From: Paratinospora sagittata
Lineage: Eukaryota; Streptophyta; Magnoliopsida; Ranunculales; Menispermaceae
NCBI GenBank assembly: GCA_035771175.1
Contig: CM069596.1
Coordinates: 11,427,001-11,491,000, forward strand
Reading direction: 5' to 3'
Length of the DNA stretch: 64,000 bases
The position numbers and the translations under genes were made by a program. Numbering within the stretch: the first letter of the stretch is position 1; each line of letters opens with the position of its first letter. Positions 34,706-49,000 of this stretch are shown here, piece by piece. The notes below the pieces were generated by a model, which saw nothing but the letters and a program-made list of their open reading frames with translations, was not told where the DNA came from and made no database searches.

Positions 34706-35962
34706 TGTTAATGATAGCTTGGTTTTGTAAAATGGTTTTGTAAGAGGTTTTGGGTTCAAGTTTTGTTGTTGGCATTTACATATTTCTCATTTGCATAATT
34801 GGTATTCATCTTTGTCTCTTTCTTTAAACTCTCTGTGCAGGATGAGGCTGTACGTGCAGGAAAGTGCTATTAATGATAGCTTAATATGCATTATTTGACC
34901 TCCACCTATAAACTATAGTTTTTAGGTTCACTGGTTTCTAACGCACATCACTTAATCAATTTAGGTACAATAGGTCAATTTCATTTTCAAACCATAACAA
35001 ATACTGAAAACTGAATTTTAATTTGATGTCAAACGCAACCTAAAAACTTCAATTCTTTGAGGAATAGTACGTTAAAATTTTATGTTAAGTTAGCAAAGTG
35101 TGACAAAATGGAGAAAAAAAAACATTCTTGGATCCAACTATTAAAATACAAACCAACAACCATATAACTTAAGTATTAAAGTTAAATTGTGTGATGTATG
35201 AGATTTGGGCCGGAAAATTTTAATGCTAAAATGTATAAATGATTGACCCATTCTCTCTTTCATTCCCTTAGTCACTTTCACTTTAATTAAATTTTCTTCT
35301 CCTCTTTCATTTTATTAAATTGTTCTCTTTCTTTGCTGTGGTTGCAACCATAACAAATAACCTCATTCATTCTCCCTATTTGTTTTCAATTTATGTCCTT
35401 TTTACTTAAACTTGGAAGTTTTTACAACTTCATCCATTTCCTTTTGGCCTCAAGTTTGTGATTTTCATAAAAGCCACTAAGGCATCAAGAGCAATGTTTT
35501 TCCTTTGTCTTTCTCGCTCTTTTTCAAGGCTCCTTACAGTAATCTTGTAAGTTCTAAGAGAAAAAGAGAAAAACAGAGAGAGTGCACAGATCCAAGTATG
35601 AGCACAAGGAAGCCCTGGATAGAAAATAATGCATAGCCACAACCCAATCAGATACTTTTCTTAACTCTTGACTTGGAAAGAATTTCATTAACAGAACAAG
35701 CGCCGCCGATACAACTGTCATGGGTCAAAACAACCCTTTCAAGTTTTTTTTGATCAAATACACACAATCAATATATTAAGATGACCAGTTTACATAATGA
35801 AAAAAAAAAAAAAAAAGGCTTGGTGCTGATAACCATGAGCAGTGTTGTTCCATGTCATTCTTAATCAGCATAGGCTCTCTCGTACCAAAGGAGGAAATTT
35901 CATAGAACTTGTTCAACTAACTAATAATTTCAATCTGAATGTCCAAGTATAAAATGTATTCC
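34706..35962. other. Intergenic / 3' flank of ZFWD
   Basis: A direct repeat TTAATGATAGCTT occurs at about 34707-34719 and 34870-34882, bracketing about 150 bp. 35420-35640 (minus) has a 70-codon open frame with a basic C-terminus that I cannot identify. The sequence next to 35963 should include the ZFWD 3'UTR. There is an A-run at about 35800-35817. Confidence 0.4.
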
Positions 35963-36994
35963 TTACTGAGACCACTTCCACACTTTGAGTTCACCAGCTC
36001 CATTGCCAGTGAAAAACAATCCACCAGGGCCAATTTGGATAGCCCGAATCTCCTCCTTTGAAAATATTCTACCCCTCTCATTAAATCTGAAAGACAAGCA
36101 AATTCTCATTTTGCTACCCATAGACATTCTTGATCAAATCAGAGAGGCAAGTACAAAAGATGCATAAATAATTCAAGTGATTTGTCTTTGGATGCAGAAC
36201 TTACGATGGTAGGTCATAAAAACGCACAATATTGTCATTACATGAACACATCAACACTGGCTTGGCCTCTGCATCATGCATGCCGAATAGTGAAAGTACA
36301 CCCTGGAACAACCAAAGCAATGTGAAGATCCAAATCAGTGATAAATCTCTAAAAAAATAAAAAATAATTAAAAAAAATAAAAAACCAAAACAAAAACAGT
36401 TGATAGGATTCGAAAAACAGAAATAAATGCAAACTCAATGCTAAATCCTAAAATATTTTAATAATCCATAGAGTAATAATCTGGCTGCAATGATAAATAA
36501 TAGATAAAAGAATAGAAAACGCCCAAAATATCACGAATAGAAAGATGAGTGCAGTTGGCGGCATTCTGCCTGCAATTCTTTTATGTCTACCTGTCATGTC
36601 AATACTAAAGCACATTCACTTAGCTTTATACTCTTTTGGCCCATTCATTCAAAATGGAAAACAAACTCACATTATCTTTGTAATATAATCATTACCCTTT
36701 GTCATTCAAGAACCAAATCTTTTCATAAGACAGAAGGAAAGTATTAATGTTAAAATAGTAGGGTTTTGATTAAAATGAAACATGGTTATATGTGGTTTAT
36801 TCTCAAAAAAAATTAAAATTAAACATGGTAAGCAATGAAATTTTGGCATATTTTAAGTAGTTCTACTAAGAGTTCCTATAAAGATAATTATTTGGAAATT
36901 TCATTATCAAACAGATTTCTAAATAAACACCTCCAAACAACACGGCCATTTTATCATTCTGGCACTACAACAATATCATTTTCTCCCTCGGAAA

Positions 36995-37025
<31 letters not shown>

Positions 37026-40000
37026 CATATATCATTTTCAAAAGAAATGGTGTGGATCCAAATACAGTAGGCAAACAAACAATACTTCCAGCTCAGCTTG
37101 CAATAAATCAAAAGAATTGCATTCAAAATATCTTAATGTCAAAGCATTTTATAATAATAATAATAAAAGAAAGTAAATAAATAATTATGGTGTCCCTGAC
37201 CAGCAAACTCACTGGATTCAAGCCATTAAGTGACTTATGTCAGTTCATTCTGCACTAAGCGCAAGTAGTACTTTGTTCAAATAGAGATCATGAACTCAGT
37301 TATTAACTTATTGTTTATTAATAGGTGAAACTAACAGTGCTTATTATGCAGCTTAAAATAAAAGGACAAGAGAAAGAGAGAGTCTCATAAATGGCATACA
37401 TGCTCTTCATTGAGTGTATAAGTTACTTCCAAGCTCCCACTCTCTGTAGCAGCCCACACCTGCAGAAACAGAACACAAATAAAAAACTAAAACATAAACT
37501 TTTGAGATAAACACACAACTTGAGAGCTTTCATCTAATTTTCCAAGCTCTCTAAGGACCAACAAAATGCCAGTTTCAGAATTTCATTTCTTCCTCTCTTT
37601 CTACTTTTGGTTTGGGAGGTGAGAATCTAAGCACATGGAGTAGTATAAGTTTTTCTTTTTTCCACCTCTGAGTAGAACTCAACTCAAATAAGCCTTTTCC
37701 CACTTATCTATATGGGATCAGCTACATGAATCCACTTCCTCCTCTCCGCTCTATTGAAGGCTAAGAAGGCATTCAAATTACAAGAAATTAGATCTTTCTT
37801 AATTATCTCTGTCCCTGTTATTTTAGGTCTACCTCTACCTCTACCTCTATTGTTACCATCTAGTGTTAATTGGTCATTCTTCCTAACTGGTGCATCTAAA
37901 GGCCTGCGTTGTATGTGTCCAAAGCACCTTAGTCAGTTCTCTTTCATTTTATCTCTAATTGGTGCTACTCTTACAATTTCCCGAATATGCTCATTTCTAA
38001 TTTTATCTTTTAAAATTTTACCACATATTCATCTTAGCTTCGCATTTCTGATACACTTAGTTTATTAACATGTTTTTTAAGTGCCCAATATTTTGTACCA
38101 CATAAAATAGTTGGCCTAATAGCAACTCTATAAATTTTTTCCTCTAACTTTAATAGGATGCGCCTATCATACAATACTTCAGAAGCACTCCTCCACTTGA
38201 TCCATCTTGCTTTAACTCTACGGTTCACATACCTATTTCTCCTTCTTTATGTATAATGGATCCCAAATACCTAAAATTTCCGCTCCTTGGTATTTCTTGA
38301 CTTCCAATTTGCACTATATCTTCATTCGTATTTCTACTTCCACTAAATTACATTTAGTGTATTCAATATTAGTCCTACTAATTTTGAACCCTTCAGACTC
38401 TAGAGCCTCTCTCCAATCCTCAGGCTTAGCATTTACTCTAGATGCAGTTTCATCAATTAATACTATATCATCAACAAATAGCATACATCATGGAATAACT
38501 TCTTGAATATGTTTAGTTAATTCATTCCTAAGGACCATAACTAGTGCAAAAAGGTAGGGGCTTAAGACAAATCCTTAGTGTAAACCTCCTATAACTGGAA
38601 ATTTGTTAGTTTCAACTACAATTTAGTTACAATGGTTCTTGCCCCATCATACATTTCTTTTATCAATTCAATGTACCTAGTTGTAACTCTTTTTTTCCCT
38701 AATACCCACCAATATTATTTCTCTACGTATTCTATCATAGGCTTTCTTCAAATCAATACCTCTCCATCACTCTTCTTAATAAACAAATAGCTTCAATAGT
38801 TGATCTCTCATGAATAAATCCAAATCGATTGTTTGACACCAAAATTTCAGCATATTCTATTTTCTGTTACTCTCTCCCACAACTTCATTGTATGACTCAT
38901 CAATTTAATCCCTCTATAATTTGTACAATTTTGAATATCTCCTTTATTTTTATATATGAGTATTAAGATGTTTTTTCCTACAATCATCGGGCATTCTCCT
39001 AGTTGCTACAATTTTGTTAGGTTATCAAGTCCTTTTACACTTAACTTCGCTAAATGATTTTCATTTAATAATTTTCCAAATAAGTTTTTCATCGTTCTTT
39101 TATCAAAATACTTCCATTTAATAATTTCATCTTTGCTTTTAATACTTTCCTCCTCTAAATAGGTCTTCTTAATTTACTTTTGTTTGTCCTTCGCTTTTTC
39201 CCAGAACAAATTTATACCTAATCCAAAATTAAATAAAACAACCATGAAAGAAACCAACCTTTATTGTTCGATCCAATGAGCTTGATAATAAAAATTGATC
39301 CCAACAAAGAACAGACATGACAACATCTGTGTGTTCTGTCATAACTTGCATACATTGTAAAGTCTCCAGGTCCCATACCTGAAAAGAAGTGCAATATATG
39401 GTGCCAATGAGAAAGAGACTAAAATCAAACAAGATAAATAAACAAAAATCATTGAAGAAGTAACACATTCTCAAAGAGTATTCAGCAAGAGCATAGAGAT
39501 TTAGCATTTATCCTCTCCTCTTACAAATATGTAAATATTTATGATAAAAAATTCCTATATATATAGAAGGCAGCTTTCCCATGGACTATATGTGCACATA
39601 CACATCAACACAAGAGCTTACAAAGAAAAGCATGAATACTTCTCCTCCTTCCCCACCCAAGCCCCCATATTAAAAACCAAGACAATGCAAAAGATGATAA
39701 AGCAAAGAACTCAGCATTCTCTCAGAAAAGTCAGATTAGAAACTATTTTTTAATTTTCTCAAGGGCATGCGGTACAACACACAAGTCAAGAGCCATTAAT
39801 TCTCAGTAAACCTTTGGTGAGAGAAAAAGGCTAAGGAGGATAAATGATGTAGGGCATAGAATAATGTTTAAGAAGGTCCAAAATGTAATATTTAGTTTCT
39901 TTTTTTAGTCAAGTTTCTTTTTTCTTAAAGAAGTTTCTATTTTAGTGCTAGTTTTAGATGGTTTCTAAAATTTGTTTTATTATTCAAGTTTTATTAGAAA

Positions 40001-43000
40001 GTCTTTAAAAGTGTCCAGAGAGTATTTTAGCATCATTAGGAAGCTACTATAGTGTTAACAAATAGCTTAGGAAACTTATTTTGAATGTTTTATTGGTGGG
40101 GAAATGGCTTTGGAGATTCGCACTTGAGAGGAATCAGTTGTGGAGGAAGGTCATATGTAGCAGGCATGGAATCCAAGACACGCATTGCGTTGCTGGATTA
40201 GCCCCTAGAGCCACCTTTAGAAGCCCATGAAAATTTATATCATCTATCTACCCTGTGTTCTTGCCTCTTATCAGATACAAAATTGGTAAGGGAGATTCCA
40301 TCCGTTTTTGCGAGGATCTCTGGTGCGGAACAGATACCCTACAGTTTCTTTTTCCTAACCTTCATCGTCGATCTTGTTTGCAAAATAGGCCGGTATACGA
40401 CTTCCTTAGGAATTCAGGAGATTCTACGGTGATTTGGGATTTACATTTAGGAAGGTATTTCTCTTCTAGGGAGGAGGGTGATGTAACATTATTATTGGGG
40501 ATGTTAGAGGGATGTTATCTTTCTGGGGAAGATGACAGAGTGTCTTGGCCTTGGGATCCGTCCAGTTCCTTTTCCACCAAATCCTTCCACTCAACCATTC
40601 TTAATGCACCATCCATCCATTCATCTCCTTCCTTTTCCTCCATTTGGAAAGCCAAGGCTCTATCGAAGGTTAAATTCTTGGGTTGGGTAGCAAGTCATGG
40701 GAAGTTGAATACAAGGGACATGTTACAGAAACACTTTCCGAATATGTGTCTTTCTCCACATTGGTGTTATCTGTACGACTGAGATTCGGAGTCAGTTCGA
40801 CATATTTGTTGGAGATGCTTAGTTGCCAAAGATGTGTGGACTAGATGGTTTCATCATTTTTCGGTTAAGGACAATATTACCGTGAAAGTTGATGATTTGG
40901 ACATCTTTCCTTTTATGAACTCAATTCAACCTTCGTGGAGGGACCATTGGAAGGTGGCATGCATGGCAGTTCTTTGGTCTTTGTGGAAAGAGAGGAATAA
41001 TAGTCTTTTATGACAAATTTTGTTCCGCATCCAGAGTGTGGGAGAAGTCCCAAATGTTAGCCTCTTTTGGATTGCCAATAGTTCATTGTCCATGGGTTAC
41101 ACCCTTGGGGATTGGCTTAAAGGCTGGGGCAACCTTGTACCATTGTAGGGTAATGAGTTAGTGGTCCTTTTCTTTCCTTCTCTTTATTCCGCAATTACCA
41201 TTGTATAGCTCTTACATATTCATCATTAATACATATATACCATTCTTAGTTTCTTTAAAAAAATAAAAAAAAAAGTTTCTAAGAAGTTTTAATTCAGTTA
41301 TCGATATGAAGAGCTCCAATTACTTGTTATAGATTCAATCAACAATATTCATCTTCTTTGAATTAAAATTTAGTCTCTCAAAGTTCTTTACTTTTCTATT
41401 TCTCTTAAATCCATTGATTTATATATACTTCTGCTATACTAGAGAAACTAAATTGCTATACAAAGAACATGAATATTGACAATTGAATTAATTGATTGCT
41501 AAAATAAATAGATTCAAGAGAAATAGAAAATGAAAGAAATATGAGAAACTAAATTTTAGTTCAAAGACGATGAATATTGATGATTGAATTAATTGACTGA
41601 ATCTATAACTTGTAATTGGAGCTCTTAATAGATAACTTCATAAAAACAACTTAGAAACTTACTAAAGCACTCAAAATAAGTTTCCTAAGCTATCTATAAC
41701 ACGATAGTAGCTTCCTAATGATGCTAAAACTTGGACATTTTTAACTACTTTCTAATACAAATTGAATAATAAAACGAATTTTAGAAACACAATGTATCTT
41801 GTGCAATCAAGATGGAGAGAACAATCAAGATGAGGAAAACAACAAACATGTGTTACCCGAAGTGGGAGCTTATCTTATGCTTGGCGCACCCGAACCATTA
41901 TGCTACAAGGATCTTTTCTTGATTGACACTATCCTGACATCTCGTCTAGGTTCAACAAATATTAGAGAATTATTTCGCTAGCCGTCACATGGTGCATTTG
42001 GAAGGAGACAAATGGAAGAATTCTTAAGGAAGACTTCAACTTAGCGGAAGCAATTTGGGATCGATCACATTTTCTTGTCTCTTTGGTTTGCGCCATCCAA
42101 GCTCTCCACAAGATTCAGATTTAGAGATTGGATTAGGGATTGGAATAATATAATTTCAGATTTGTATTAAAAACTTTGATGTATTGCGCTTAGGATAACC
42201 ACTTGTACCACCGAGCCTACGTTATTTTAATCTTAGTATTAATATATTTTGCTTTTGATATTTAAAAAAAAGTAGCGGAAGTGTAAACGAGTCAATAGAT
42301 TCAAGAAAATAGAAAAAATAAAGAACTATGAGAAACTAAATTTTAATTCAAAGAAGATAAATATTGATGATTAAAATAATTGTTTAAATCTACAACTCGT
42401 AATTGGAGCTCTTCGTAGAGATAACTCTATAAAACAACTTACAAACATACTAAAACACTCAAAATAAGCTTCTTAAGCTATTTAGAACACTATAGTTGCT
42501 TCCTAATGATTTTAAAACTCTATTTGAACACTTTCAAAGACTTTCTAATATAAATTAAATAATAAAATGAAATTTAGGAACCATCTAAAACTACCACCAA
42601 AATAGAATTCTACCAAAGCATGAAATAGAAACTTCTCTAAGAGAAAAGAAACTTGACTTAAAAAATAAAAAGAAACATAAATTATATTTTGGAACCTTCC
42701 AAAACATTATTCTATGTCCTACTTTAATAAATAACTAGATTTAATTGAAGTGTAAGGAATTCCCTTAATTTTTTCTTTTGTAAGTATCGGATTCATTGAG
42801 TTGAGATAACTAAAAGAATTGAAAATGGGTACAACAAATACAACCAATCAGAAAACATTAACAAAATACTCATAGACTCACCCTTTGAATCTCTTTCCTC
42901 GAGCATAATTTTGACATACTAGACATGAAAAAGGCAAATTAGGTCCTTAGACCTCGTCAAGAATTAAAATAGTAACTTGTTAACATTGACCAGTTCATGG

Positions 43001-46000
43001 AAGCTATGTTATTTGTTCTTTCATTCAAAAAACCATCCCTCTTAACCAACCAAATACCACAAGTTTTTGAGGGAAGCATCCTCTATGGAACTAACCCGTG
43101 TTTTCAAGGCGCCGAGGCGATGTCTAGACAATTTGCCCTATCTAGACAAGGTGTAGCCTAGAAGAAGCCTAGACATGGCCTAGGCGATAAGAAAAATATT
43201 TATTTATAAGTCCCTAGATAATTAATTAATTATTTATAGGTCCCTGGACAGTTTATATACAAAATTATATATATCTAACCATATTCTATAATAAATGTTA
43301 AATTTTCATAGAATGATAAAAAAACACTTCATATTAATTAAAATCATGTCCACAAAACACTAATTCATGCCATAATACATATTATCCAAAAGGTTCAAAA
43401 ATACAAAACTAAAATATCTATCACCGGAGGGTCGTCGACGGTTGCTGGAGATTTCGGCAGCGTTTCTTGGTCAGAGCAAATGGACAGGATAGGCTTAGAG
43501 AGAGAAAGATTTGAGAATTTAATATAGAAAGGGGGCATTTATGTTTTTTTAATTTTTTTTAAATTAGAGAGACCCCCCTAAACTTTTTAAATATTTGCAC
43601 AAACTCCCACTGCCTACCTAGCATAGAGCCTAGCCTAAAACGCCTAGGCGTTGCCTAGGCGAAGCCTTGAAAACACTAGAACTAACCTCTTTCAATGAGC
43701 TCTAATAAGCATACTCCCCTCGATATGGCAAACAATTGTAGCAAGGAGACATCCTTTAGCATGTTATGATTACGGGTGAAGATAACATGCAAGGTACAGG
43801 GGTAAAGATAGAGAAGATCTCTAACGAGAGGTATGATCAAGGAAACTACCATGAACATTGAAACCTTAAAAGAACCAAGCACCAAAACATTGAGAACGAC
43901 ATTGTTAACAAATGCACAAGAGGGTGGTGGATGGTGAAGTACTTTTTTTTTTTTTGAGCAGAAACAAATACATGCTTTTATTAGAATAAAACACAAAGCA
44001 GAATATACAACCCACCAAGGGCACCCTATATGCATCACGGTGGAGATTCCCCTTAGAATGAGAGAAAACAAACTGGGAAACCAAAGGACACAACGAAATG
44101 TTGTGCGTTGAAAGTACGAGTCATCTCCCATTACACTTGAAACAGGCAACTACCCCAATCGAGTAACCAGTCTGAAAGAGAGGGGCCTTTAACAATATCC
44201 GATGCGTGAACCCAGGAACTAGCAACAAATATAATGTCCTCCCAAAGTTTGGTAGGCTCCTTACATATATTGTTGAAAATCCGACTATTCCTCTCTAGCC
44301 AAATGAGCCAAAGAGTGGCAAACGAAGCAACAAGGGCCACCTCTTTCGCCACAGTAGAAATGATAGAGCCATGAGGCATAGATAAGCAGTCATCAAAGCT
44401 TGTTGGTGGATAGAATTTTCCCCCCGAGAAACTAAACCAACCCTCCCACAGCCTCCTCGCCATAGGGCAAGAAATAAAAAGATGATCCGGATTCTCTTCC
44501 GCCCGAAAACATAAGATACAACACTGTTGAGACAAACACATATTAGGCACTCTCCTTTATAATAAGTCTAATGTGTTTAACCTCTGATGAGCTAGTAGCC
44601 AAGCAAACACCTTTACTTTCGATGGAACCGGTGATTTCCATATAAATGTCGCTAAGCGAAAGGGGGAGGGATTTTGATTGAGGGAGAGGTGTAGTGCATG
44701 GGTTAAAGACTTGCAAGAAAATTTTCTATTGGCTTCAAGGGACCACTCTAAGAGATATAATGAATTTGACAGACGAACATTTTCTAATCTAGCTCTAATA
44801 GGTTAATTGCTTCATCTTGCTCCCTTGTGGTAAGAGCTATTGGGAAATGAAAGTTCCGTGTTAGGTTTTGAGAGGCAAGAATGTGGCTAATAAAAGACGC
44901 AATAGGATGATTGTGGTTGGTAGATAGTCTATATAAATGTGGAAAAGATATTGCCAACGAACTGTCTCCCACCCATTTATCTTCCCAAAAAAGAAAGATC
45001 TCCCCATTGCCAACCACTAGGCGAACACGCTCAATAATCGATGGTGCTAAAGATATGATGAACTTCCACGGACCTCTGTAAGTGAATCTTCCACTTCTAT
45101 TCCACCCACCACCCTGTTCAACAAGAGAAAATGGCCCATATCTACTAACCACCACACTTGCCCATAGTGATTCTTTTTCATTCATAAACCTCGACAACCA
45201 CTTCCCGCATAAAGCCACATTCTTCAAAGAAACATTCTCAATATCAAGACCCTCTTCCTCCACAGGTCTTTTTATTATCTCCTATTTAACTAAGCTTCGC
45301 GACTCATGACCCCTCCTTCCCCCCCAAAAGAAAGACTTAATCTTCCTCTCAATGGATTTAGCCACGCCACTTGGGATCTTGAACAATGACATAAAGTATG
45401 ATGGGATAGCTTGTAAGACAGATCTTATCAGGGCAAGTCTTCCCCCCTTCGATAGAAACGCCTGCTTCCACCCCTCCAATCTACGTGAAATGGTGCCGAT
45501 GACCGGATCCCAAAATACTTTGGATTGTGGATTTCCCCCCAATGGTAAGCCCAAGTACTTCAAAGGCCATACACCAACTGAACACCCAACATAATTGGCA
45601 ATTCTTAATAACACCTCCGGCTTCATGTTAATCTCTACCACTTGGCACTTCGCCATATTCACTTGGTGAAGAAGTACTTAATTAAACTCATTACTTATTA
45701 GTAGGGCTGCTACAAATTACCCGACAACCAAAATATCCGGTCAGGTGTTCATATAGGAAAAACTAATAGGTCGGTTCGGTCATCGGATTAACATAGTAAA
45801 GAACCGTGAATAACCGAACTGGCCAATTCTATATATATTTGTTTATTTTTTTAGTTTCATGTGGCCCACTTGGGTTTAAGACATAAATAAAAATAATAAT
45901 GTAAAAGAGAGAACAAAAGATGAAGTGACCTTTTTACTTGGTAGTCTTTCCACGTGGCAGAGTTTCAATAATGCACTGCCCATTGAAGCAGAGTTCAATA

Positions 46001-49000
46001 ATATAATGCCCATTGAAACATAAGAATTTACCTTATCTACCATTTGAAAGTCATTTTAATCTTTGCCCAGTAAGAAAGTAAAATTTACAGGGGTTGCCAT
46101 CATACTGAGAGCCTTGTCGGATGTTCCCAACCGACCCGAAGAGAACCGAACAGGTCGGTTAGATTCAACTTTCTTTCACAGAGAGTCGAGTAAAAATGGG
46201 TTGTTAATACAACCACCTGAAAATGTCGGATCGGATAGAGGTTTGACCAAAACCCAGTCCGATCCGACCCGTAAGCACCCCTACTTATTTGTTTTTGACA
46301 AGAAACGATAATTGTATTATATTAATTATAATGATAAGAAGCCATACAAAAATATACACCCAAAAAAAATTTGGGATTACAGATCAAAACTCTGTAAAAT
46401 TGGTTGCCAACCTCTCAACCACTCCCCCAAGGGAAGGCCCCTTGCTAATTTACTGGCACTAATCCACAAAGAAGCCAAGTAGAAAGAATTTTCCCATACA
46501 GTCCCGAAATCCCTTTCATGGTCGTCGAAGATGCGACAATTCCGCTCTTTCCATAAGGACCAAATAGCAGCAAAGACAACAACACACCAATAATCGCTAA
46601 AAGCAATATAAACCAATTGTATGAAGTTCAAATTATCTTTCATAAGATCTTCAACAATACAATAATTGTGTGTAGACTTGTTTGATATGGCATTAAGCTG
46701 GAAAATCTTCCTCCTCTTGTATCGAACGTCCTAGTATCTCTCTTCCTTTCCTTTCTTTGCAATGAACCATTTAAGAATAAATTAAAATCATCTAGCACAT
46801 TGATTCAATTTTTGACATTGTTGCATTTCTTGCAAGTTGAGATTTCATTCTAAAATATAGCTCCTCAAAATATTTGTTATTTTTTTGGGGCAACATAAAA
46901 CCATGCTACCAAGTTTTGTCTATCTTTTATCTTTCTATTGATTAATACTTCTCAAGTACATATCTAATATGACACAAAACCCACAACATTTAAGAAAAAA
47001 AACAAAAAAGAAAAAAAAAAGACCAAACCAAAGAAAATTAAACCAAAAATTAGAAAAACAAGGTAAGATAGAAACTACCAAGCGCATAAAAGCTTTTACT
47101 AATGGATTGCATTTTAATGAAAAAAATAAAATGAGTAAACTATTGAAGAGATAAAAAAAATCAAGGATAAATCTAAGCTTTTAAAAAGCCCAAGCTTGTC
47201 TTCTTGGGTTGGGTTATAAAGAAAGTAAAAAAGAGTTGTGTTGACCTAAGTAGTTTCCAACTTAGTTTTCTCCCAAGTGTTTTGATGCTAACAAACAATA
47301 TAATTTTTAGTGCTAATGATTCTATTTAGTATATTTCAGCAACTAAAGCAAAAAAGAGTCAATATAAGATCAAAGTATTTCAACTCCCTCAAGCAAATGA
47401 TCAAAGCAAACAATCAACCACACTTAAGAGTTTGGACAACTTGAAGGAAAGAAGAAACAAGACGTTGAGAGGTTTATGTGTCTAGATTTAGGTTGAAAAC
47501 CTACTTCCCTTTCATTTTGAACAATCATTCCTTTAATTCATGCATGCATTCAGTTTTCTCTAAAAATGATTTTCAAGTGTTCAAACATGTTTTGTTTATG
47601 TTCTTAAAGTATTTCAAACTTGTTTGAATCATATTTGCACTTGCTTTAATTAAAATCACATTTCTACAAAGTTTGGCAAAAACTTATCGGTTTAAGTTTT
47701 CAAGTTCAACTTGTTTTGAACTTGGACTTGTTCTCTTTGTTTGAAATGACTTCAAAGTGTTTTTATTATCAAAGTTGATGTGTTTTCATCGTATTTTGTT
47801 CTCCAAACAATTTCATATAGTTGGATTTTTGAAAAATTAGAAAACCCATGAAAATTGTGTCAGATTGGTTCAAACCAATTGACTAGATTGAGCAGAAGTG
47901 CGCTCCTGTATTGGAAAAGTGCGCTCCTGCGCTGGCAGTGCGCTCCTACCTAGGGTTTATGGGTTCTGGCTTGCGGGTTATCAAAGCAGCGCGTTGTTGG
48001 CTTGGACCAGCGCACTGGTGACTGTCAGGACGCGATCCAAACGATCGAAAAACTGATTTTTGAGCCCCCAACGGCTAGTTTCCTGTGTCTAACGGCTAGT
48101 GCTCACTTTCAAACTATAAATACATGCACTTAGGCCATTTTAAACACAAAAGAGACACAAATGTGAGTCCATCAAGTGATTTACAAAATCAAACTATTTC
48201 TCATATTTTCAAAACCCTAGAGCCAAATGTTTTGAACCAAAATCTGAATTTCAAGCTTCCATTTTGTGCATCATTCAAAGCTTCATCAAAAACGTTTTGT
48301 TGAGCAATCTTGATGCGAGGAAGGTAATATCATTGTAAGGTCTCTCTCTCATTGATCTAAAATTTCTATATCTTATATTTTGGTATTTGTATTGTTAAGC
48401 TTCATTTGTAATTGTTCTAATTGAAATAAACCAAGTAAAGTGATTCAATATTACTTATGATTTCAACGTTGGAATCAAGGTCTAGTTTCACCCATTATTT
48501 TGAAAAAGGTCAAACGCTTATTCCTTATCCCGCGAAAAGGATTTCGACTCTTTCTTTGCCCTCGAAAAAAGAACAGGTGGTTTTTCTTTAGCCCGTGAAA
48601 AAGATAGGTTTGTCTTGAACTTTCAAAAAGACATTGTAACAATTTGGATCACACCCTTGAAGTGAACCCGGTATAGTGGAATCCTAGAGACAGTTTCTCT
48701 AGGCATAGAGGTAGGAAAAGGATTTTCCGAACCCCGTAAAATTCTTGTGTGCAATATTTTAATTTCCACACTTTACCTTATGCACATTAATTCATTTTGA
48801 GTATATAACTTAATTTAATCAAAGGATTTCCACTAAGAACTTAGATTTTTTTGAAAACCGGCCATAACACCCAATTCACCCCCCTCTTGGGTGAATTGGG
48901 TGTTATGGCCAGTTTAATATCTAAGAGTCCAACAATTAGTAATTCTAGCCAGCTTCAACTATAGCGGGTTCTAAATTTTGGCATTTGTACCACCATATAT

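Larger units (their letters stand above)
39848..42735. repeat. Repeat family R: one copy inverted against two others
   Basis: Copy A (39848-40088 plus 41274-41470, split by an L1 insertion) is the reverse complement of copy B (41500-41789) and copy C (about 42280-42735). For example, TTTAGCATCATTAGGAAGCT in A corresponds to AGCTTCCTAATGATGCTAAA-type sequence in B and C. A and B form an inverted pair with only about 30 bp between them, apart from the L1. Family identity is unknown; there is no coding sequence. Confidence 0.65.

Noticed and set aside
35430..35642. 70-codon minus-strand frame downstream of ZFWD
   Set aside because: No recognisable domain, starts in low-complexity residues, and no splice-consistent continuation. 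It may be part of a 3'UTR or an old gene fragment.
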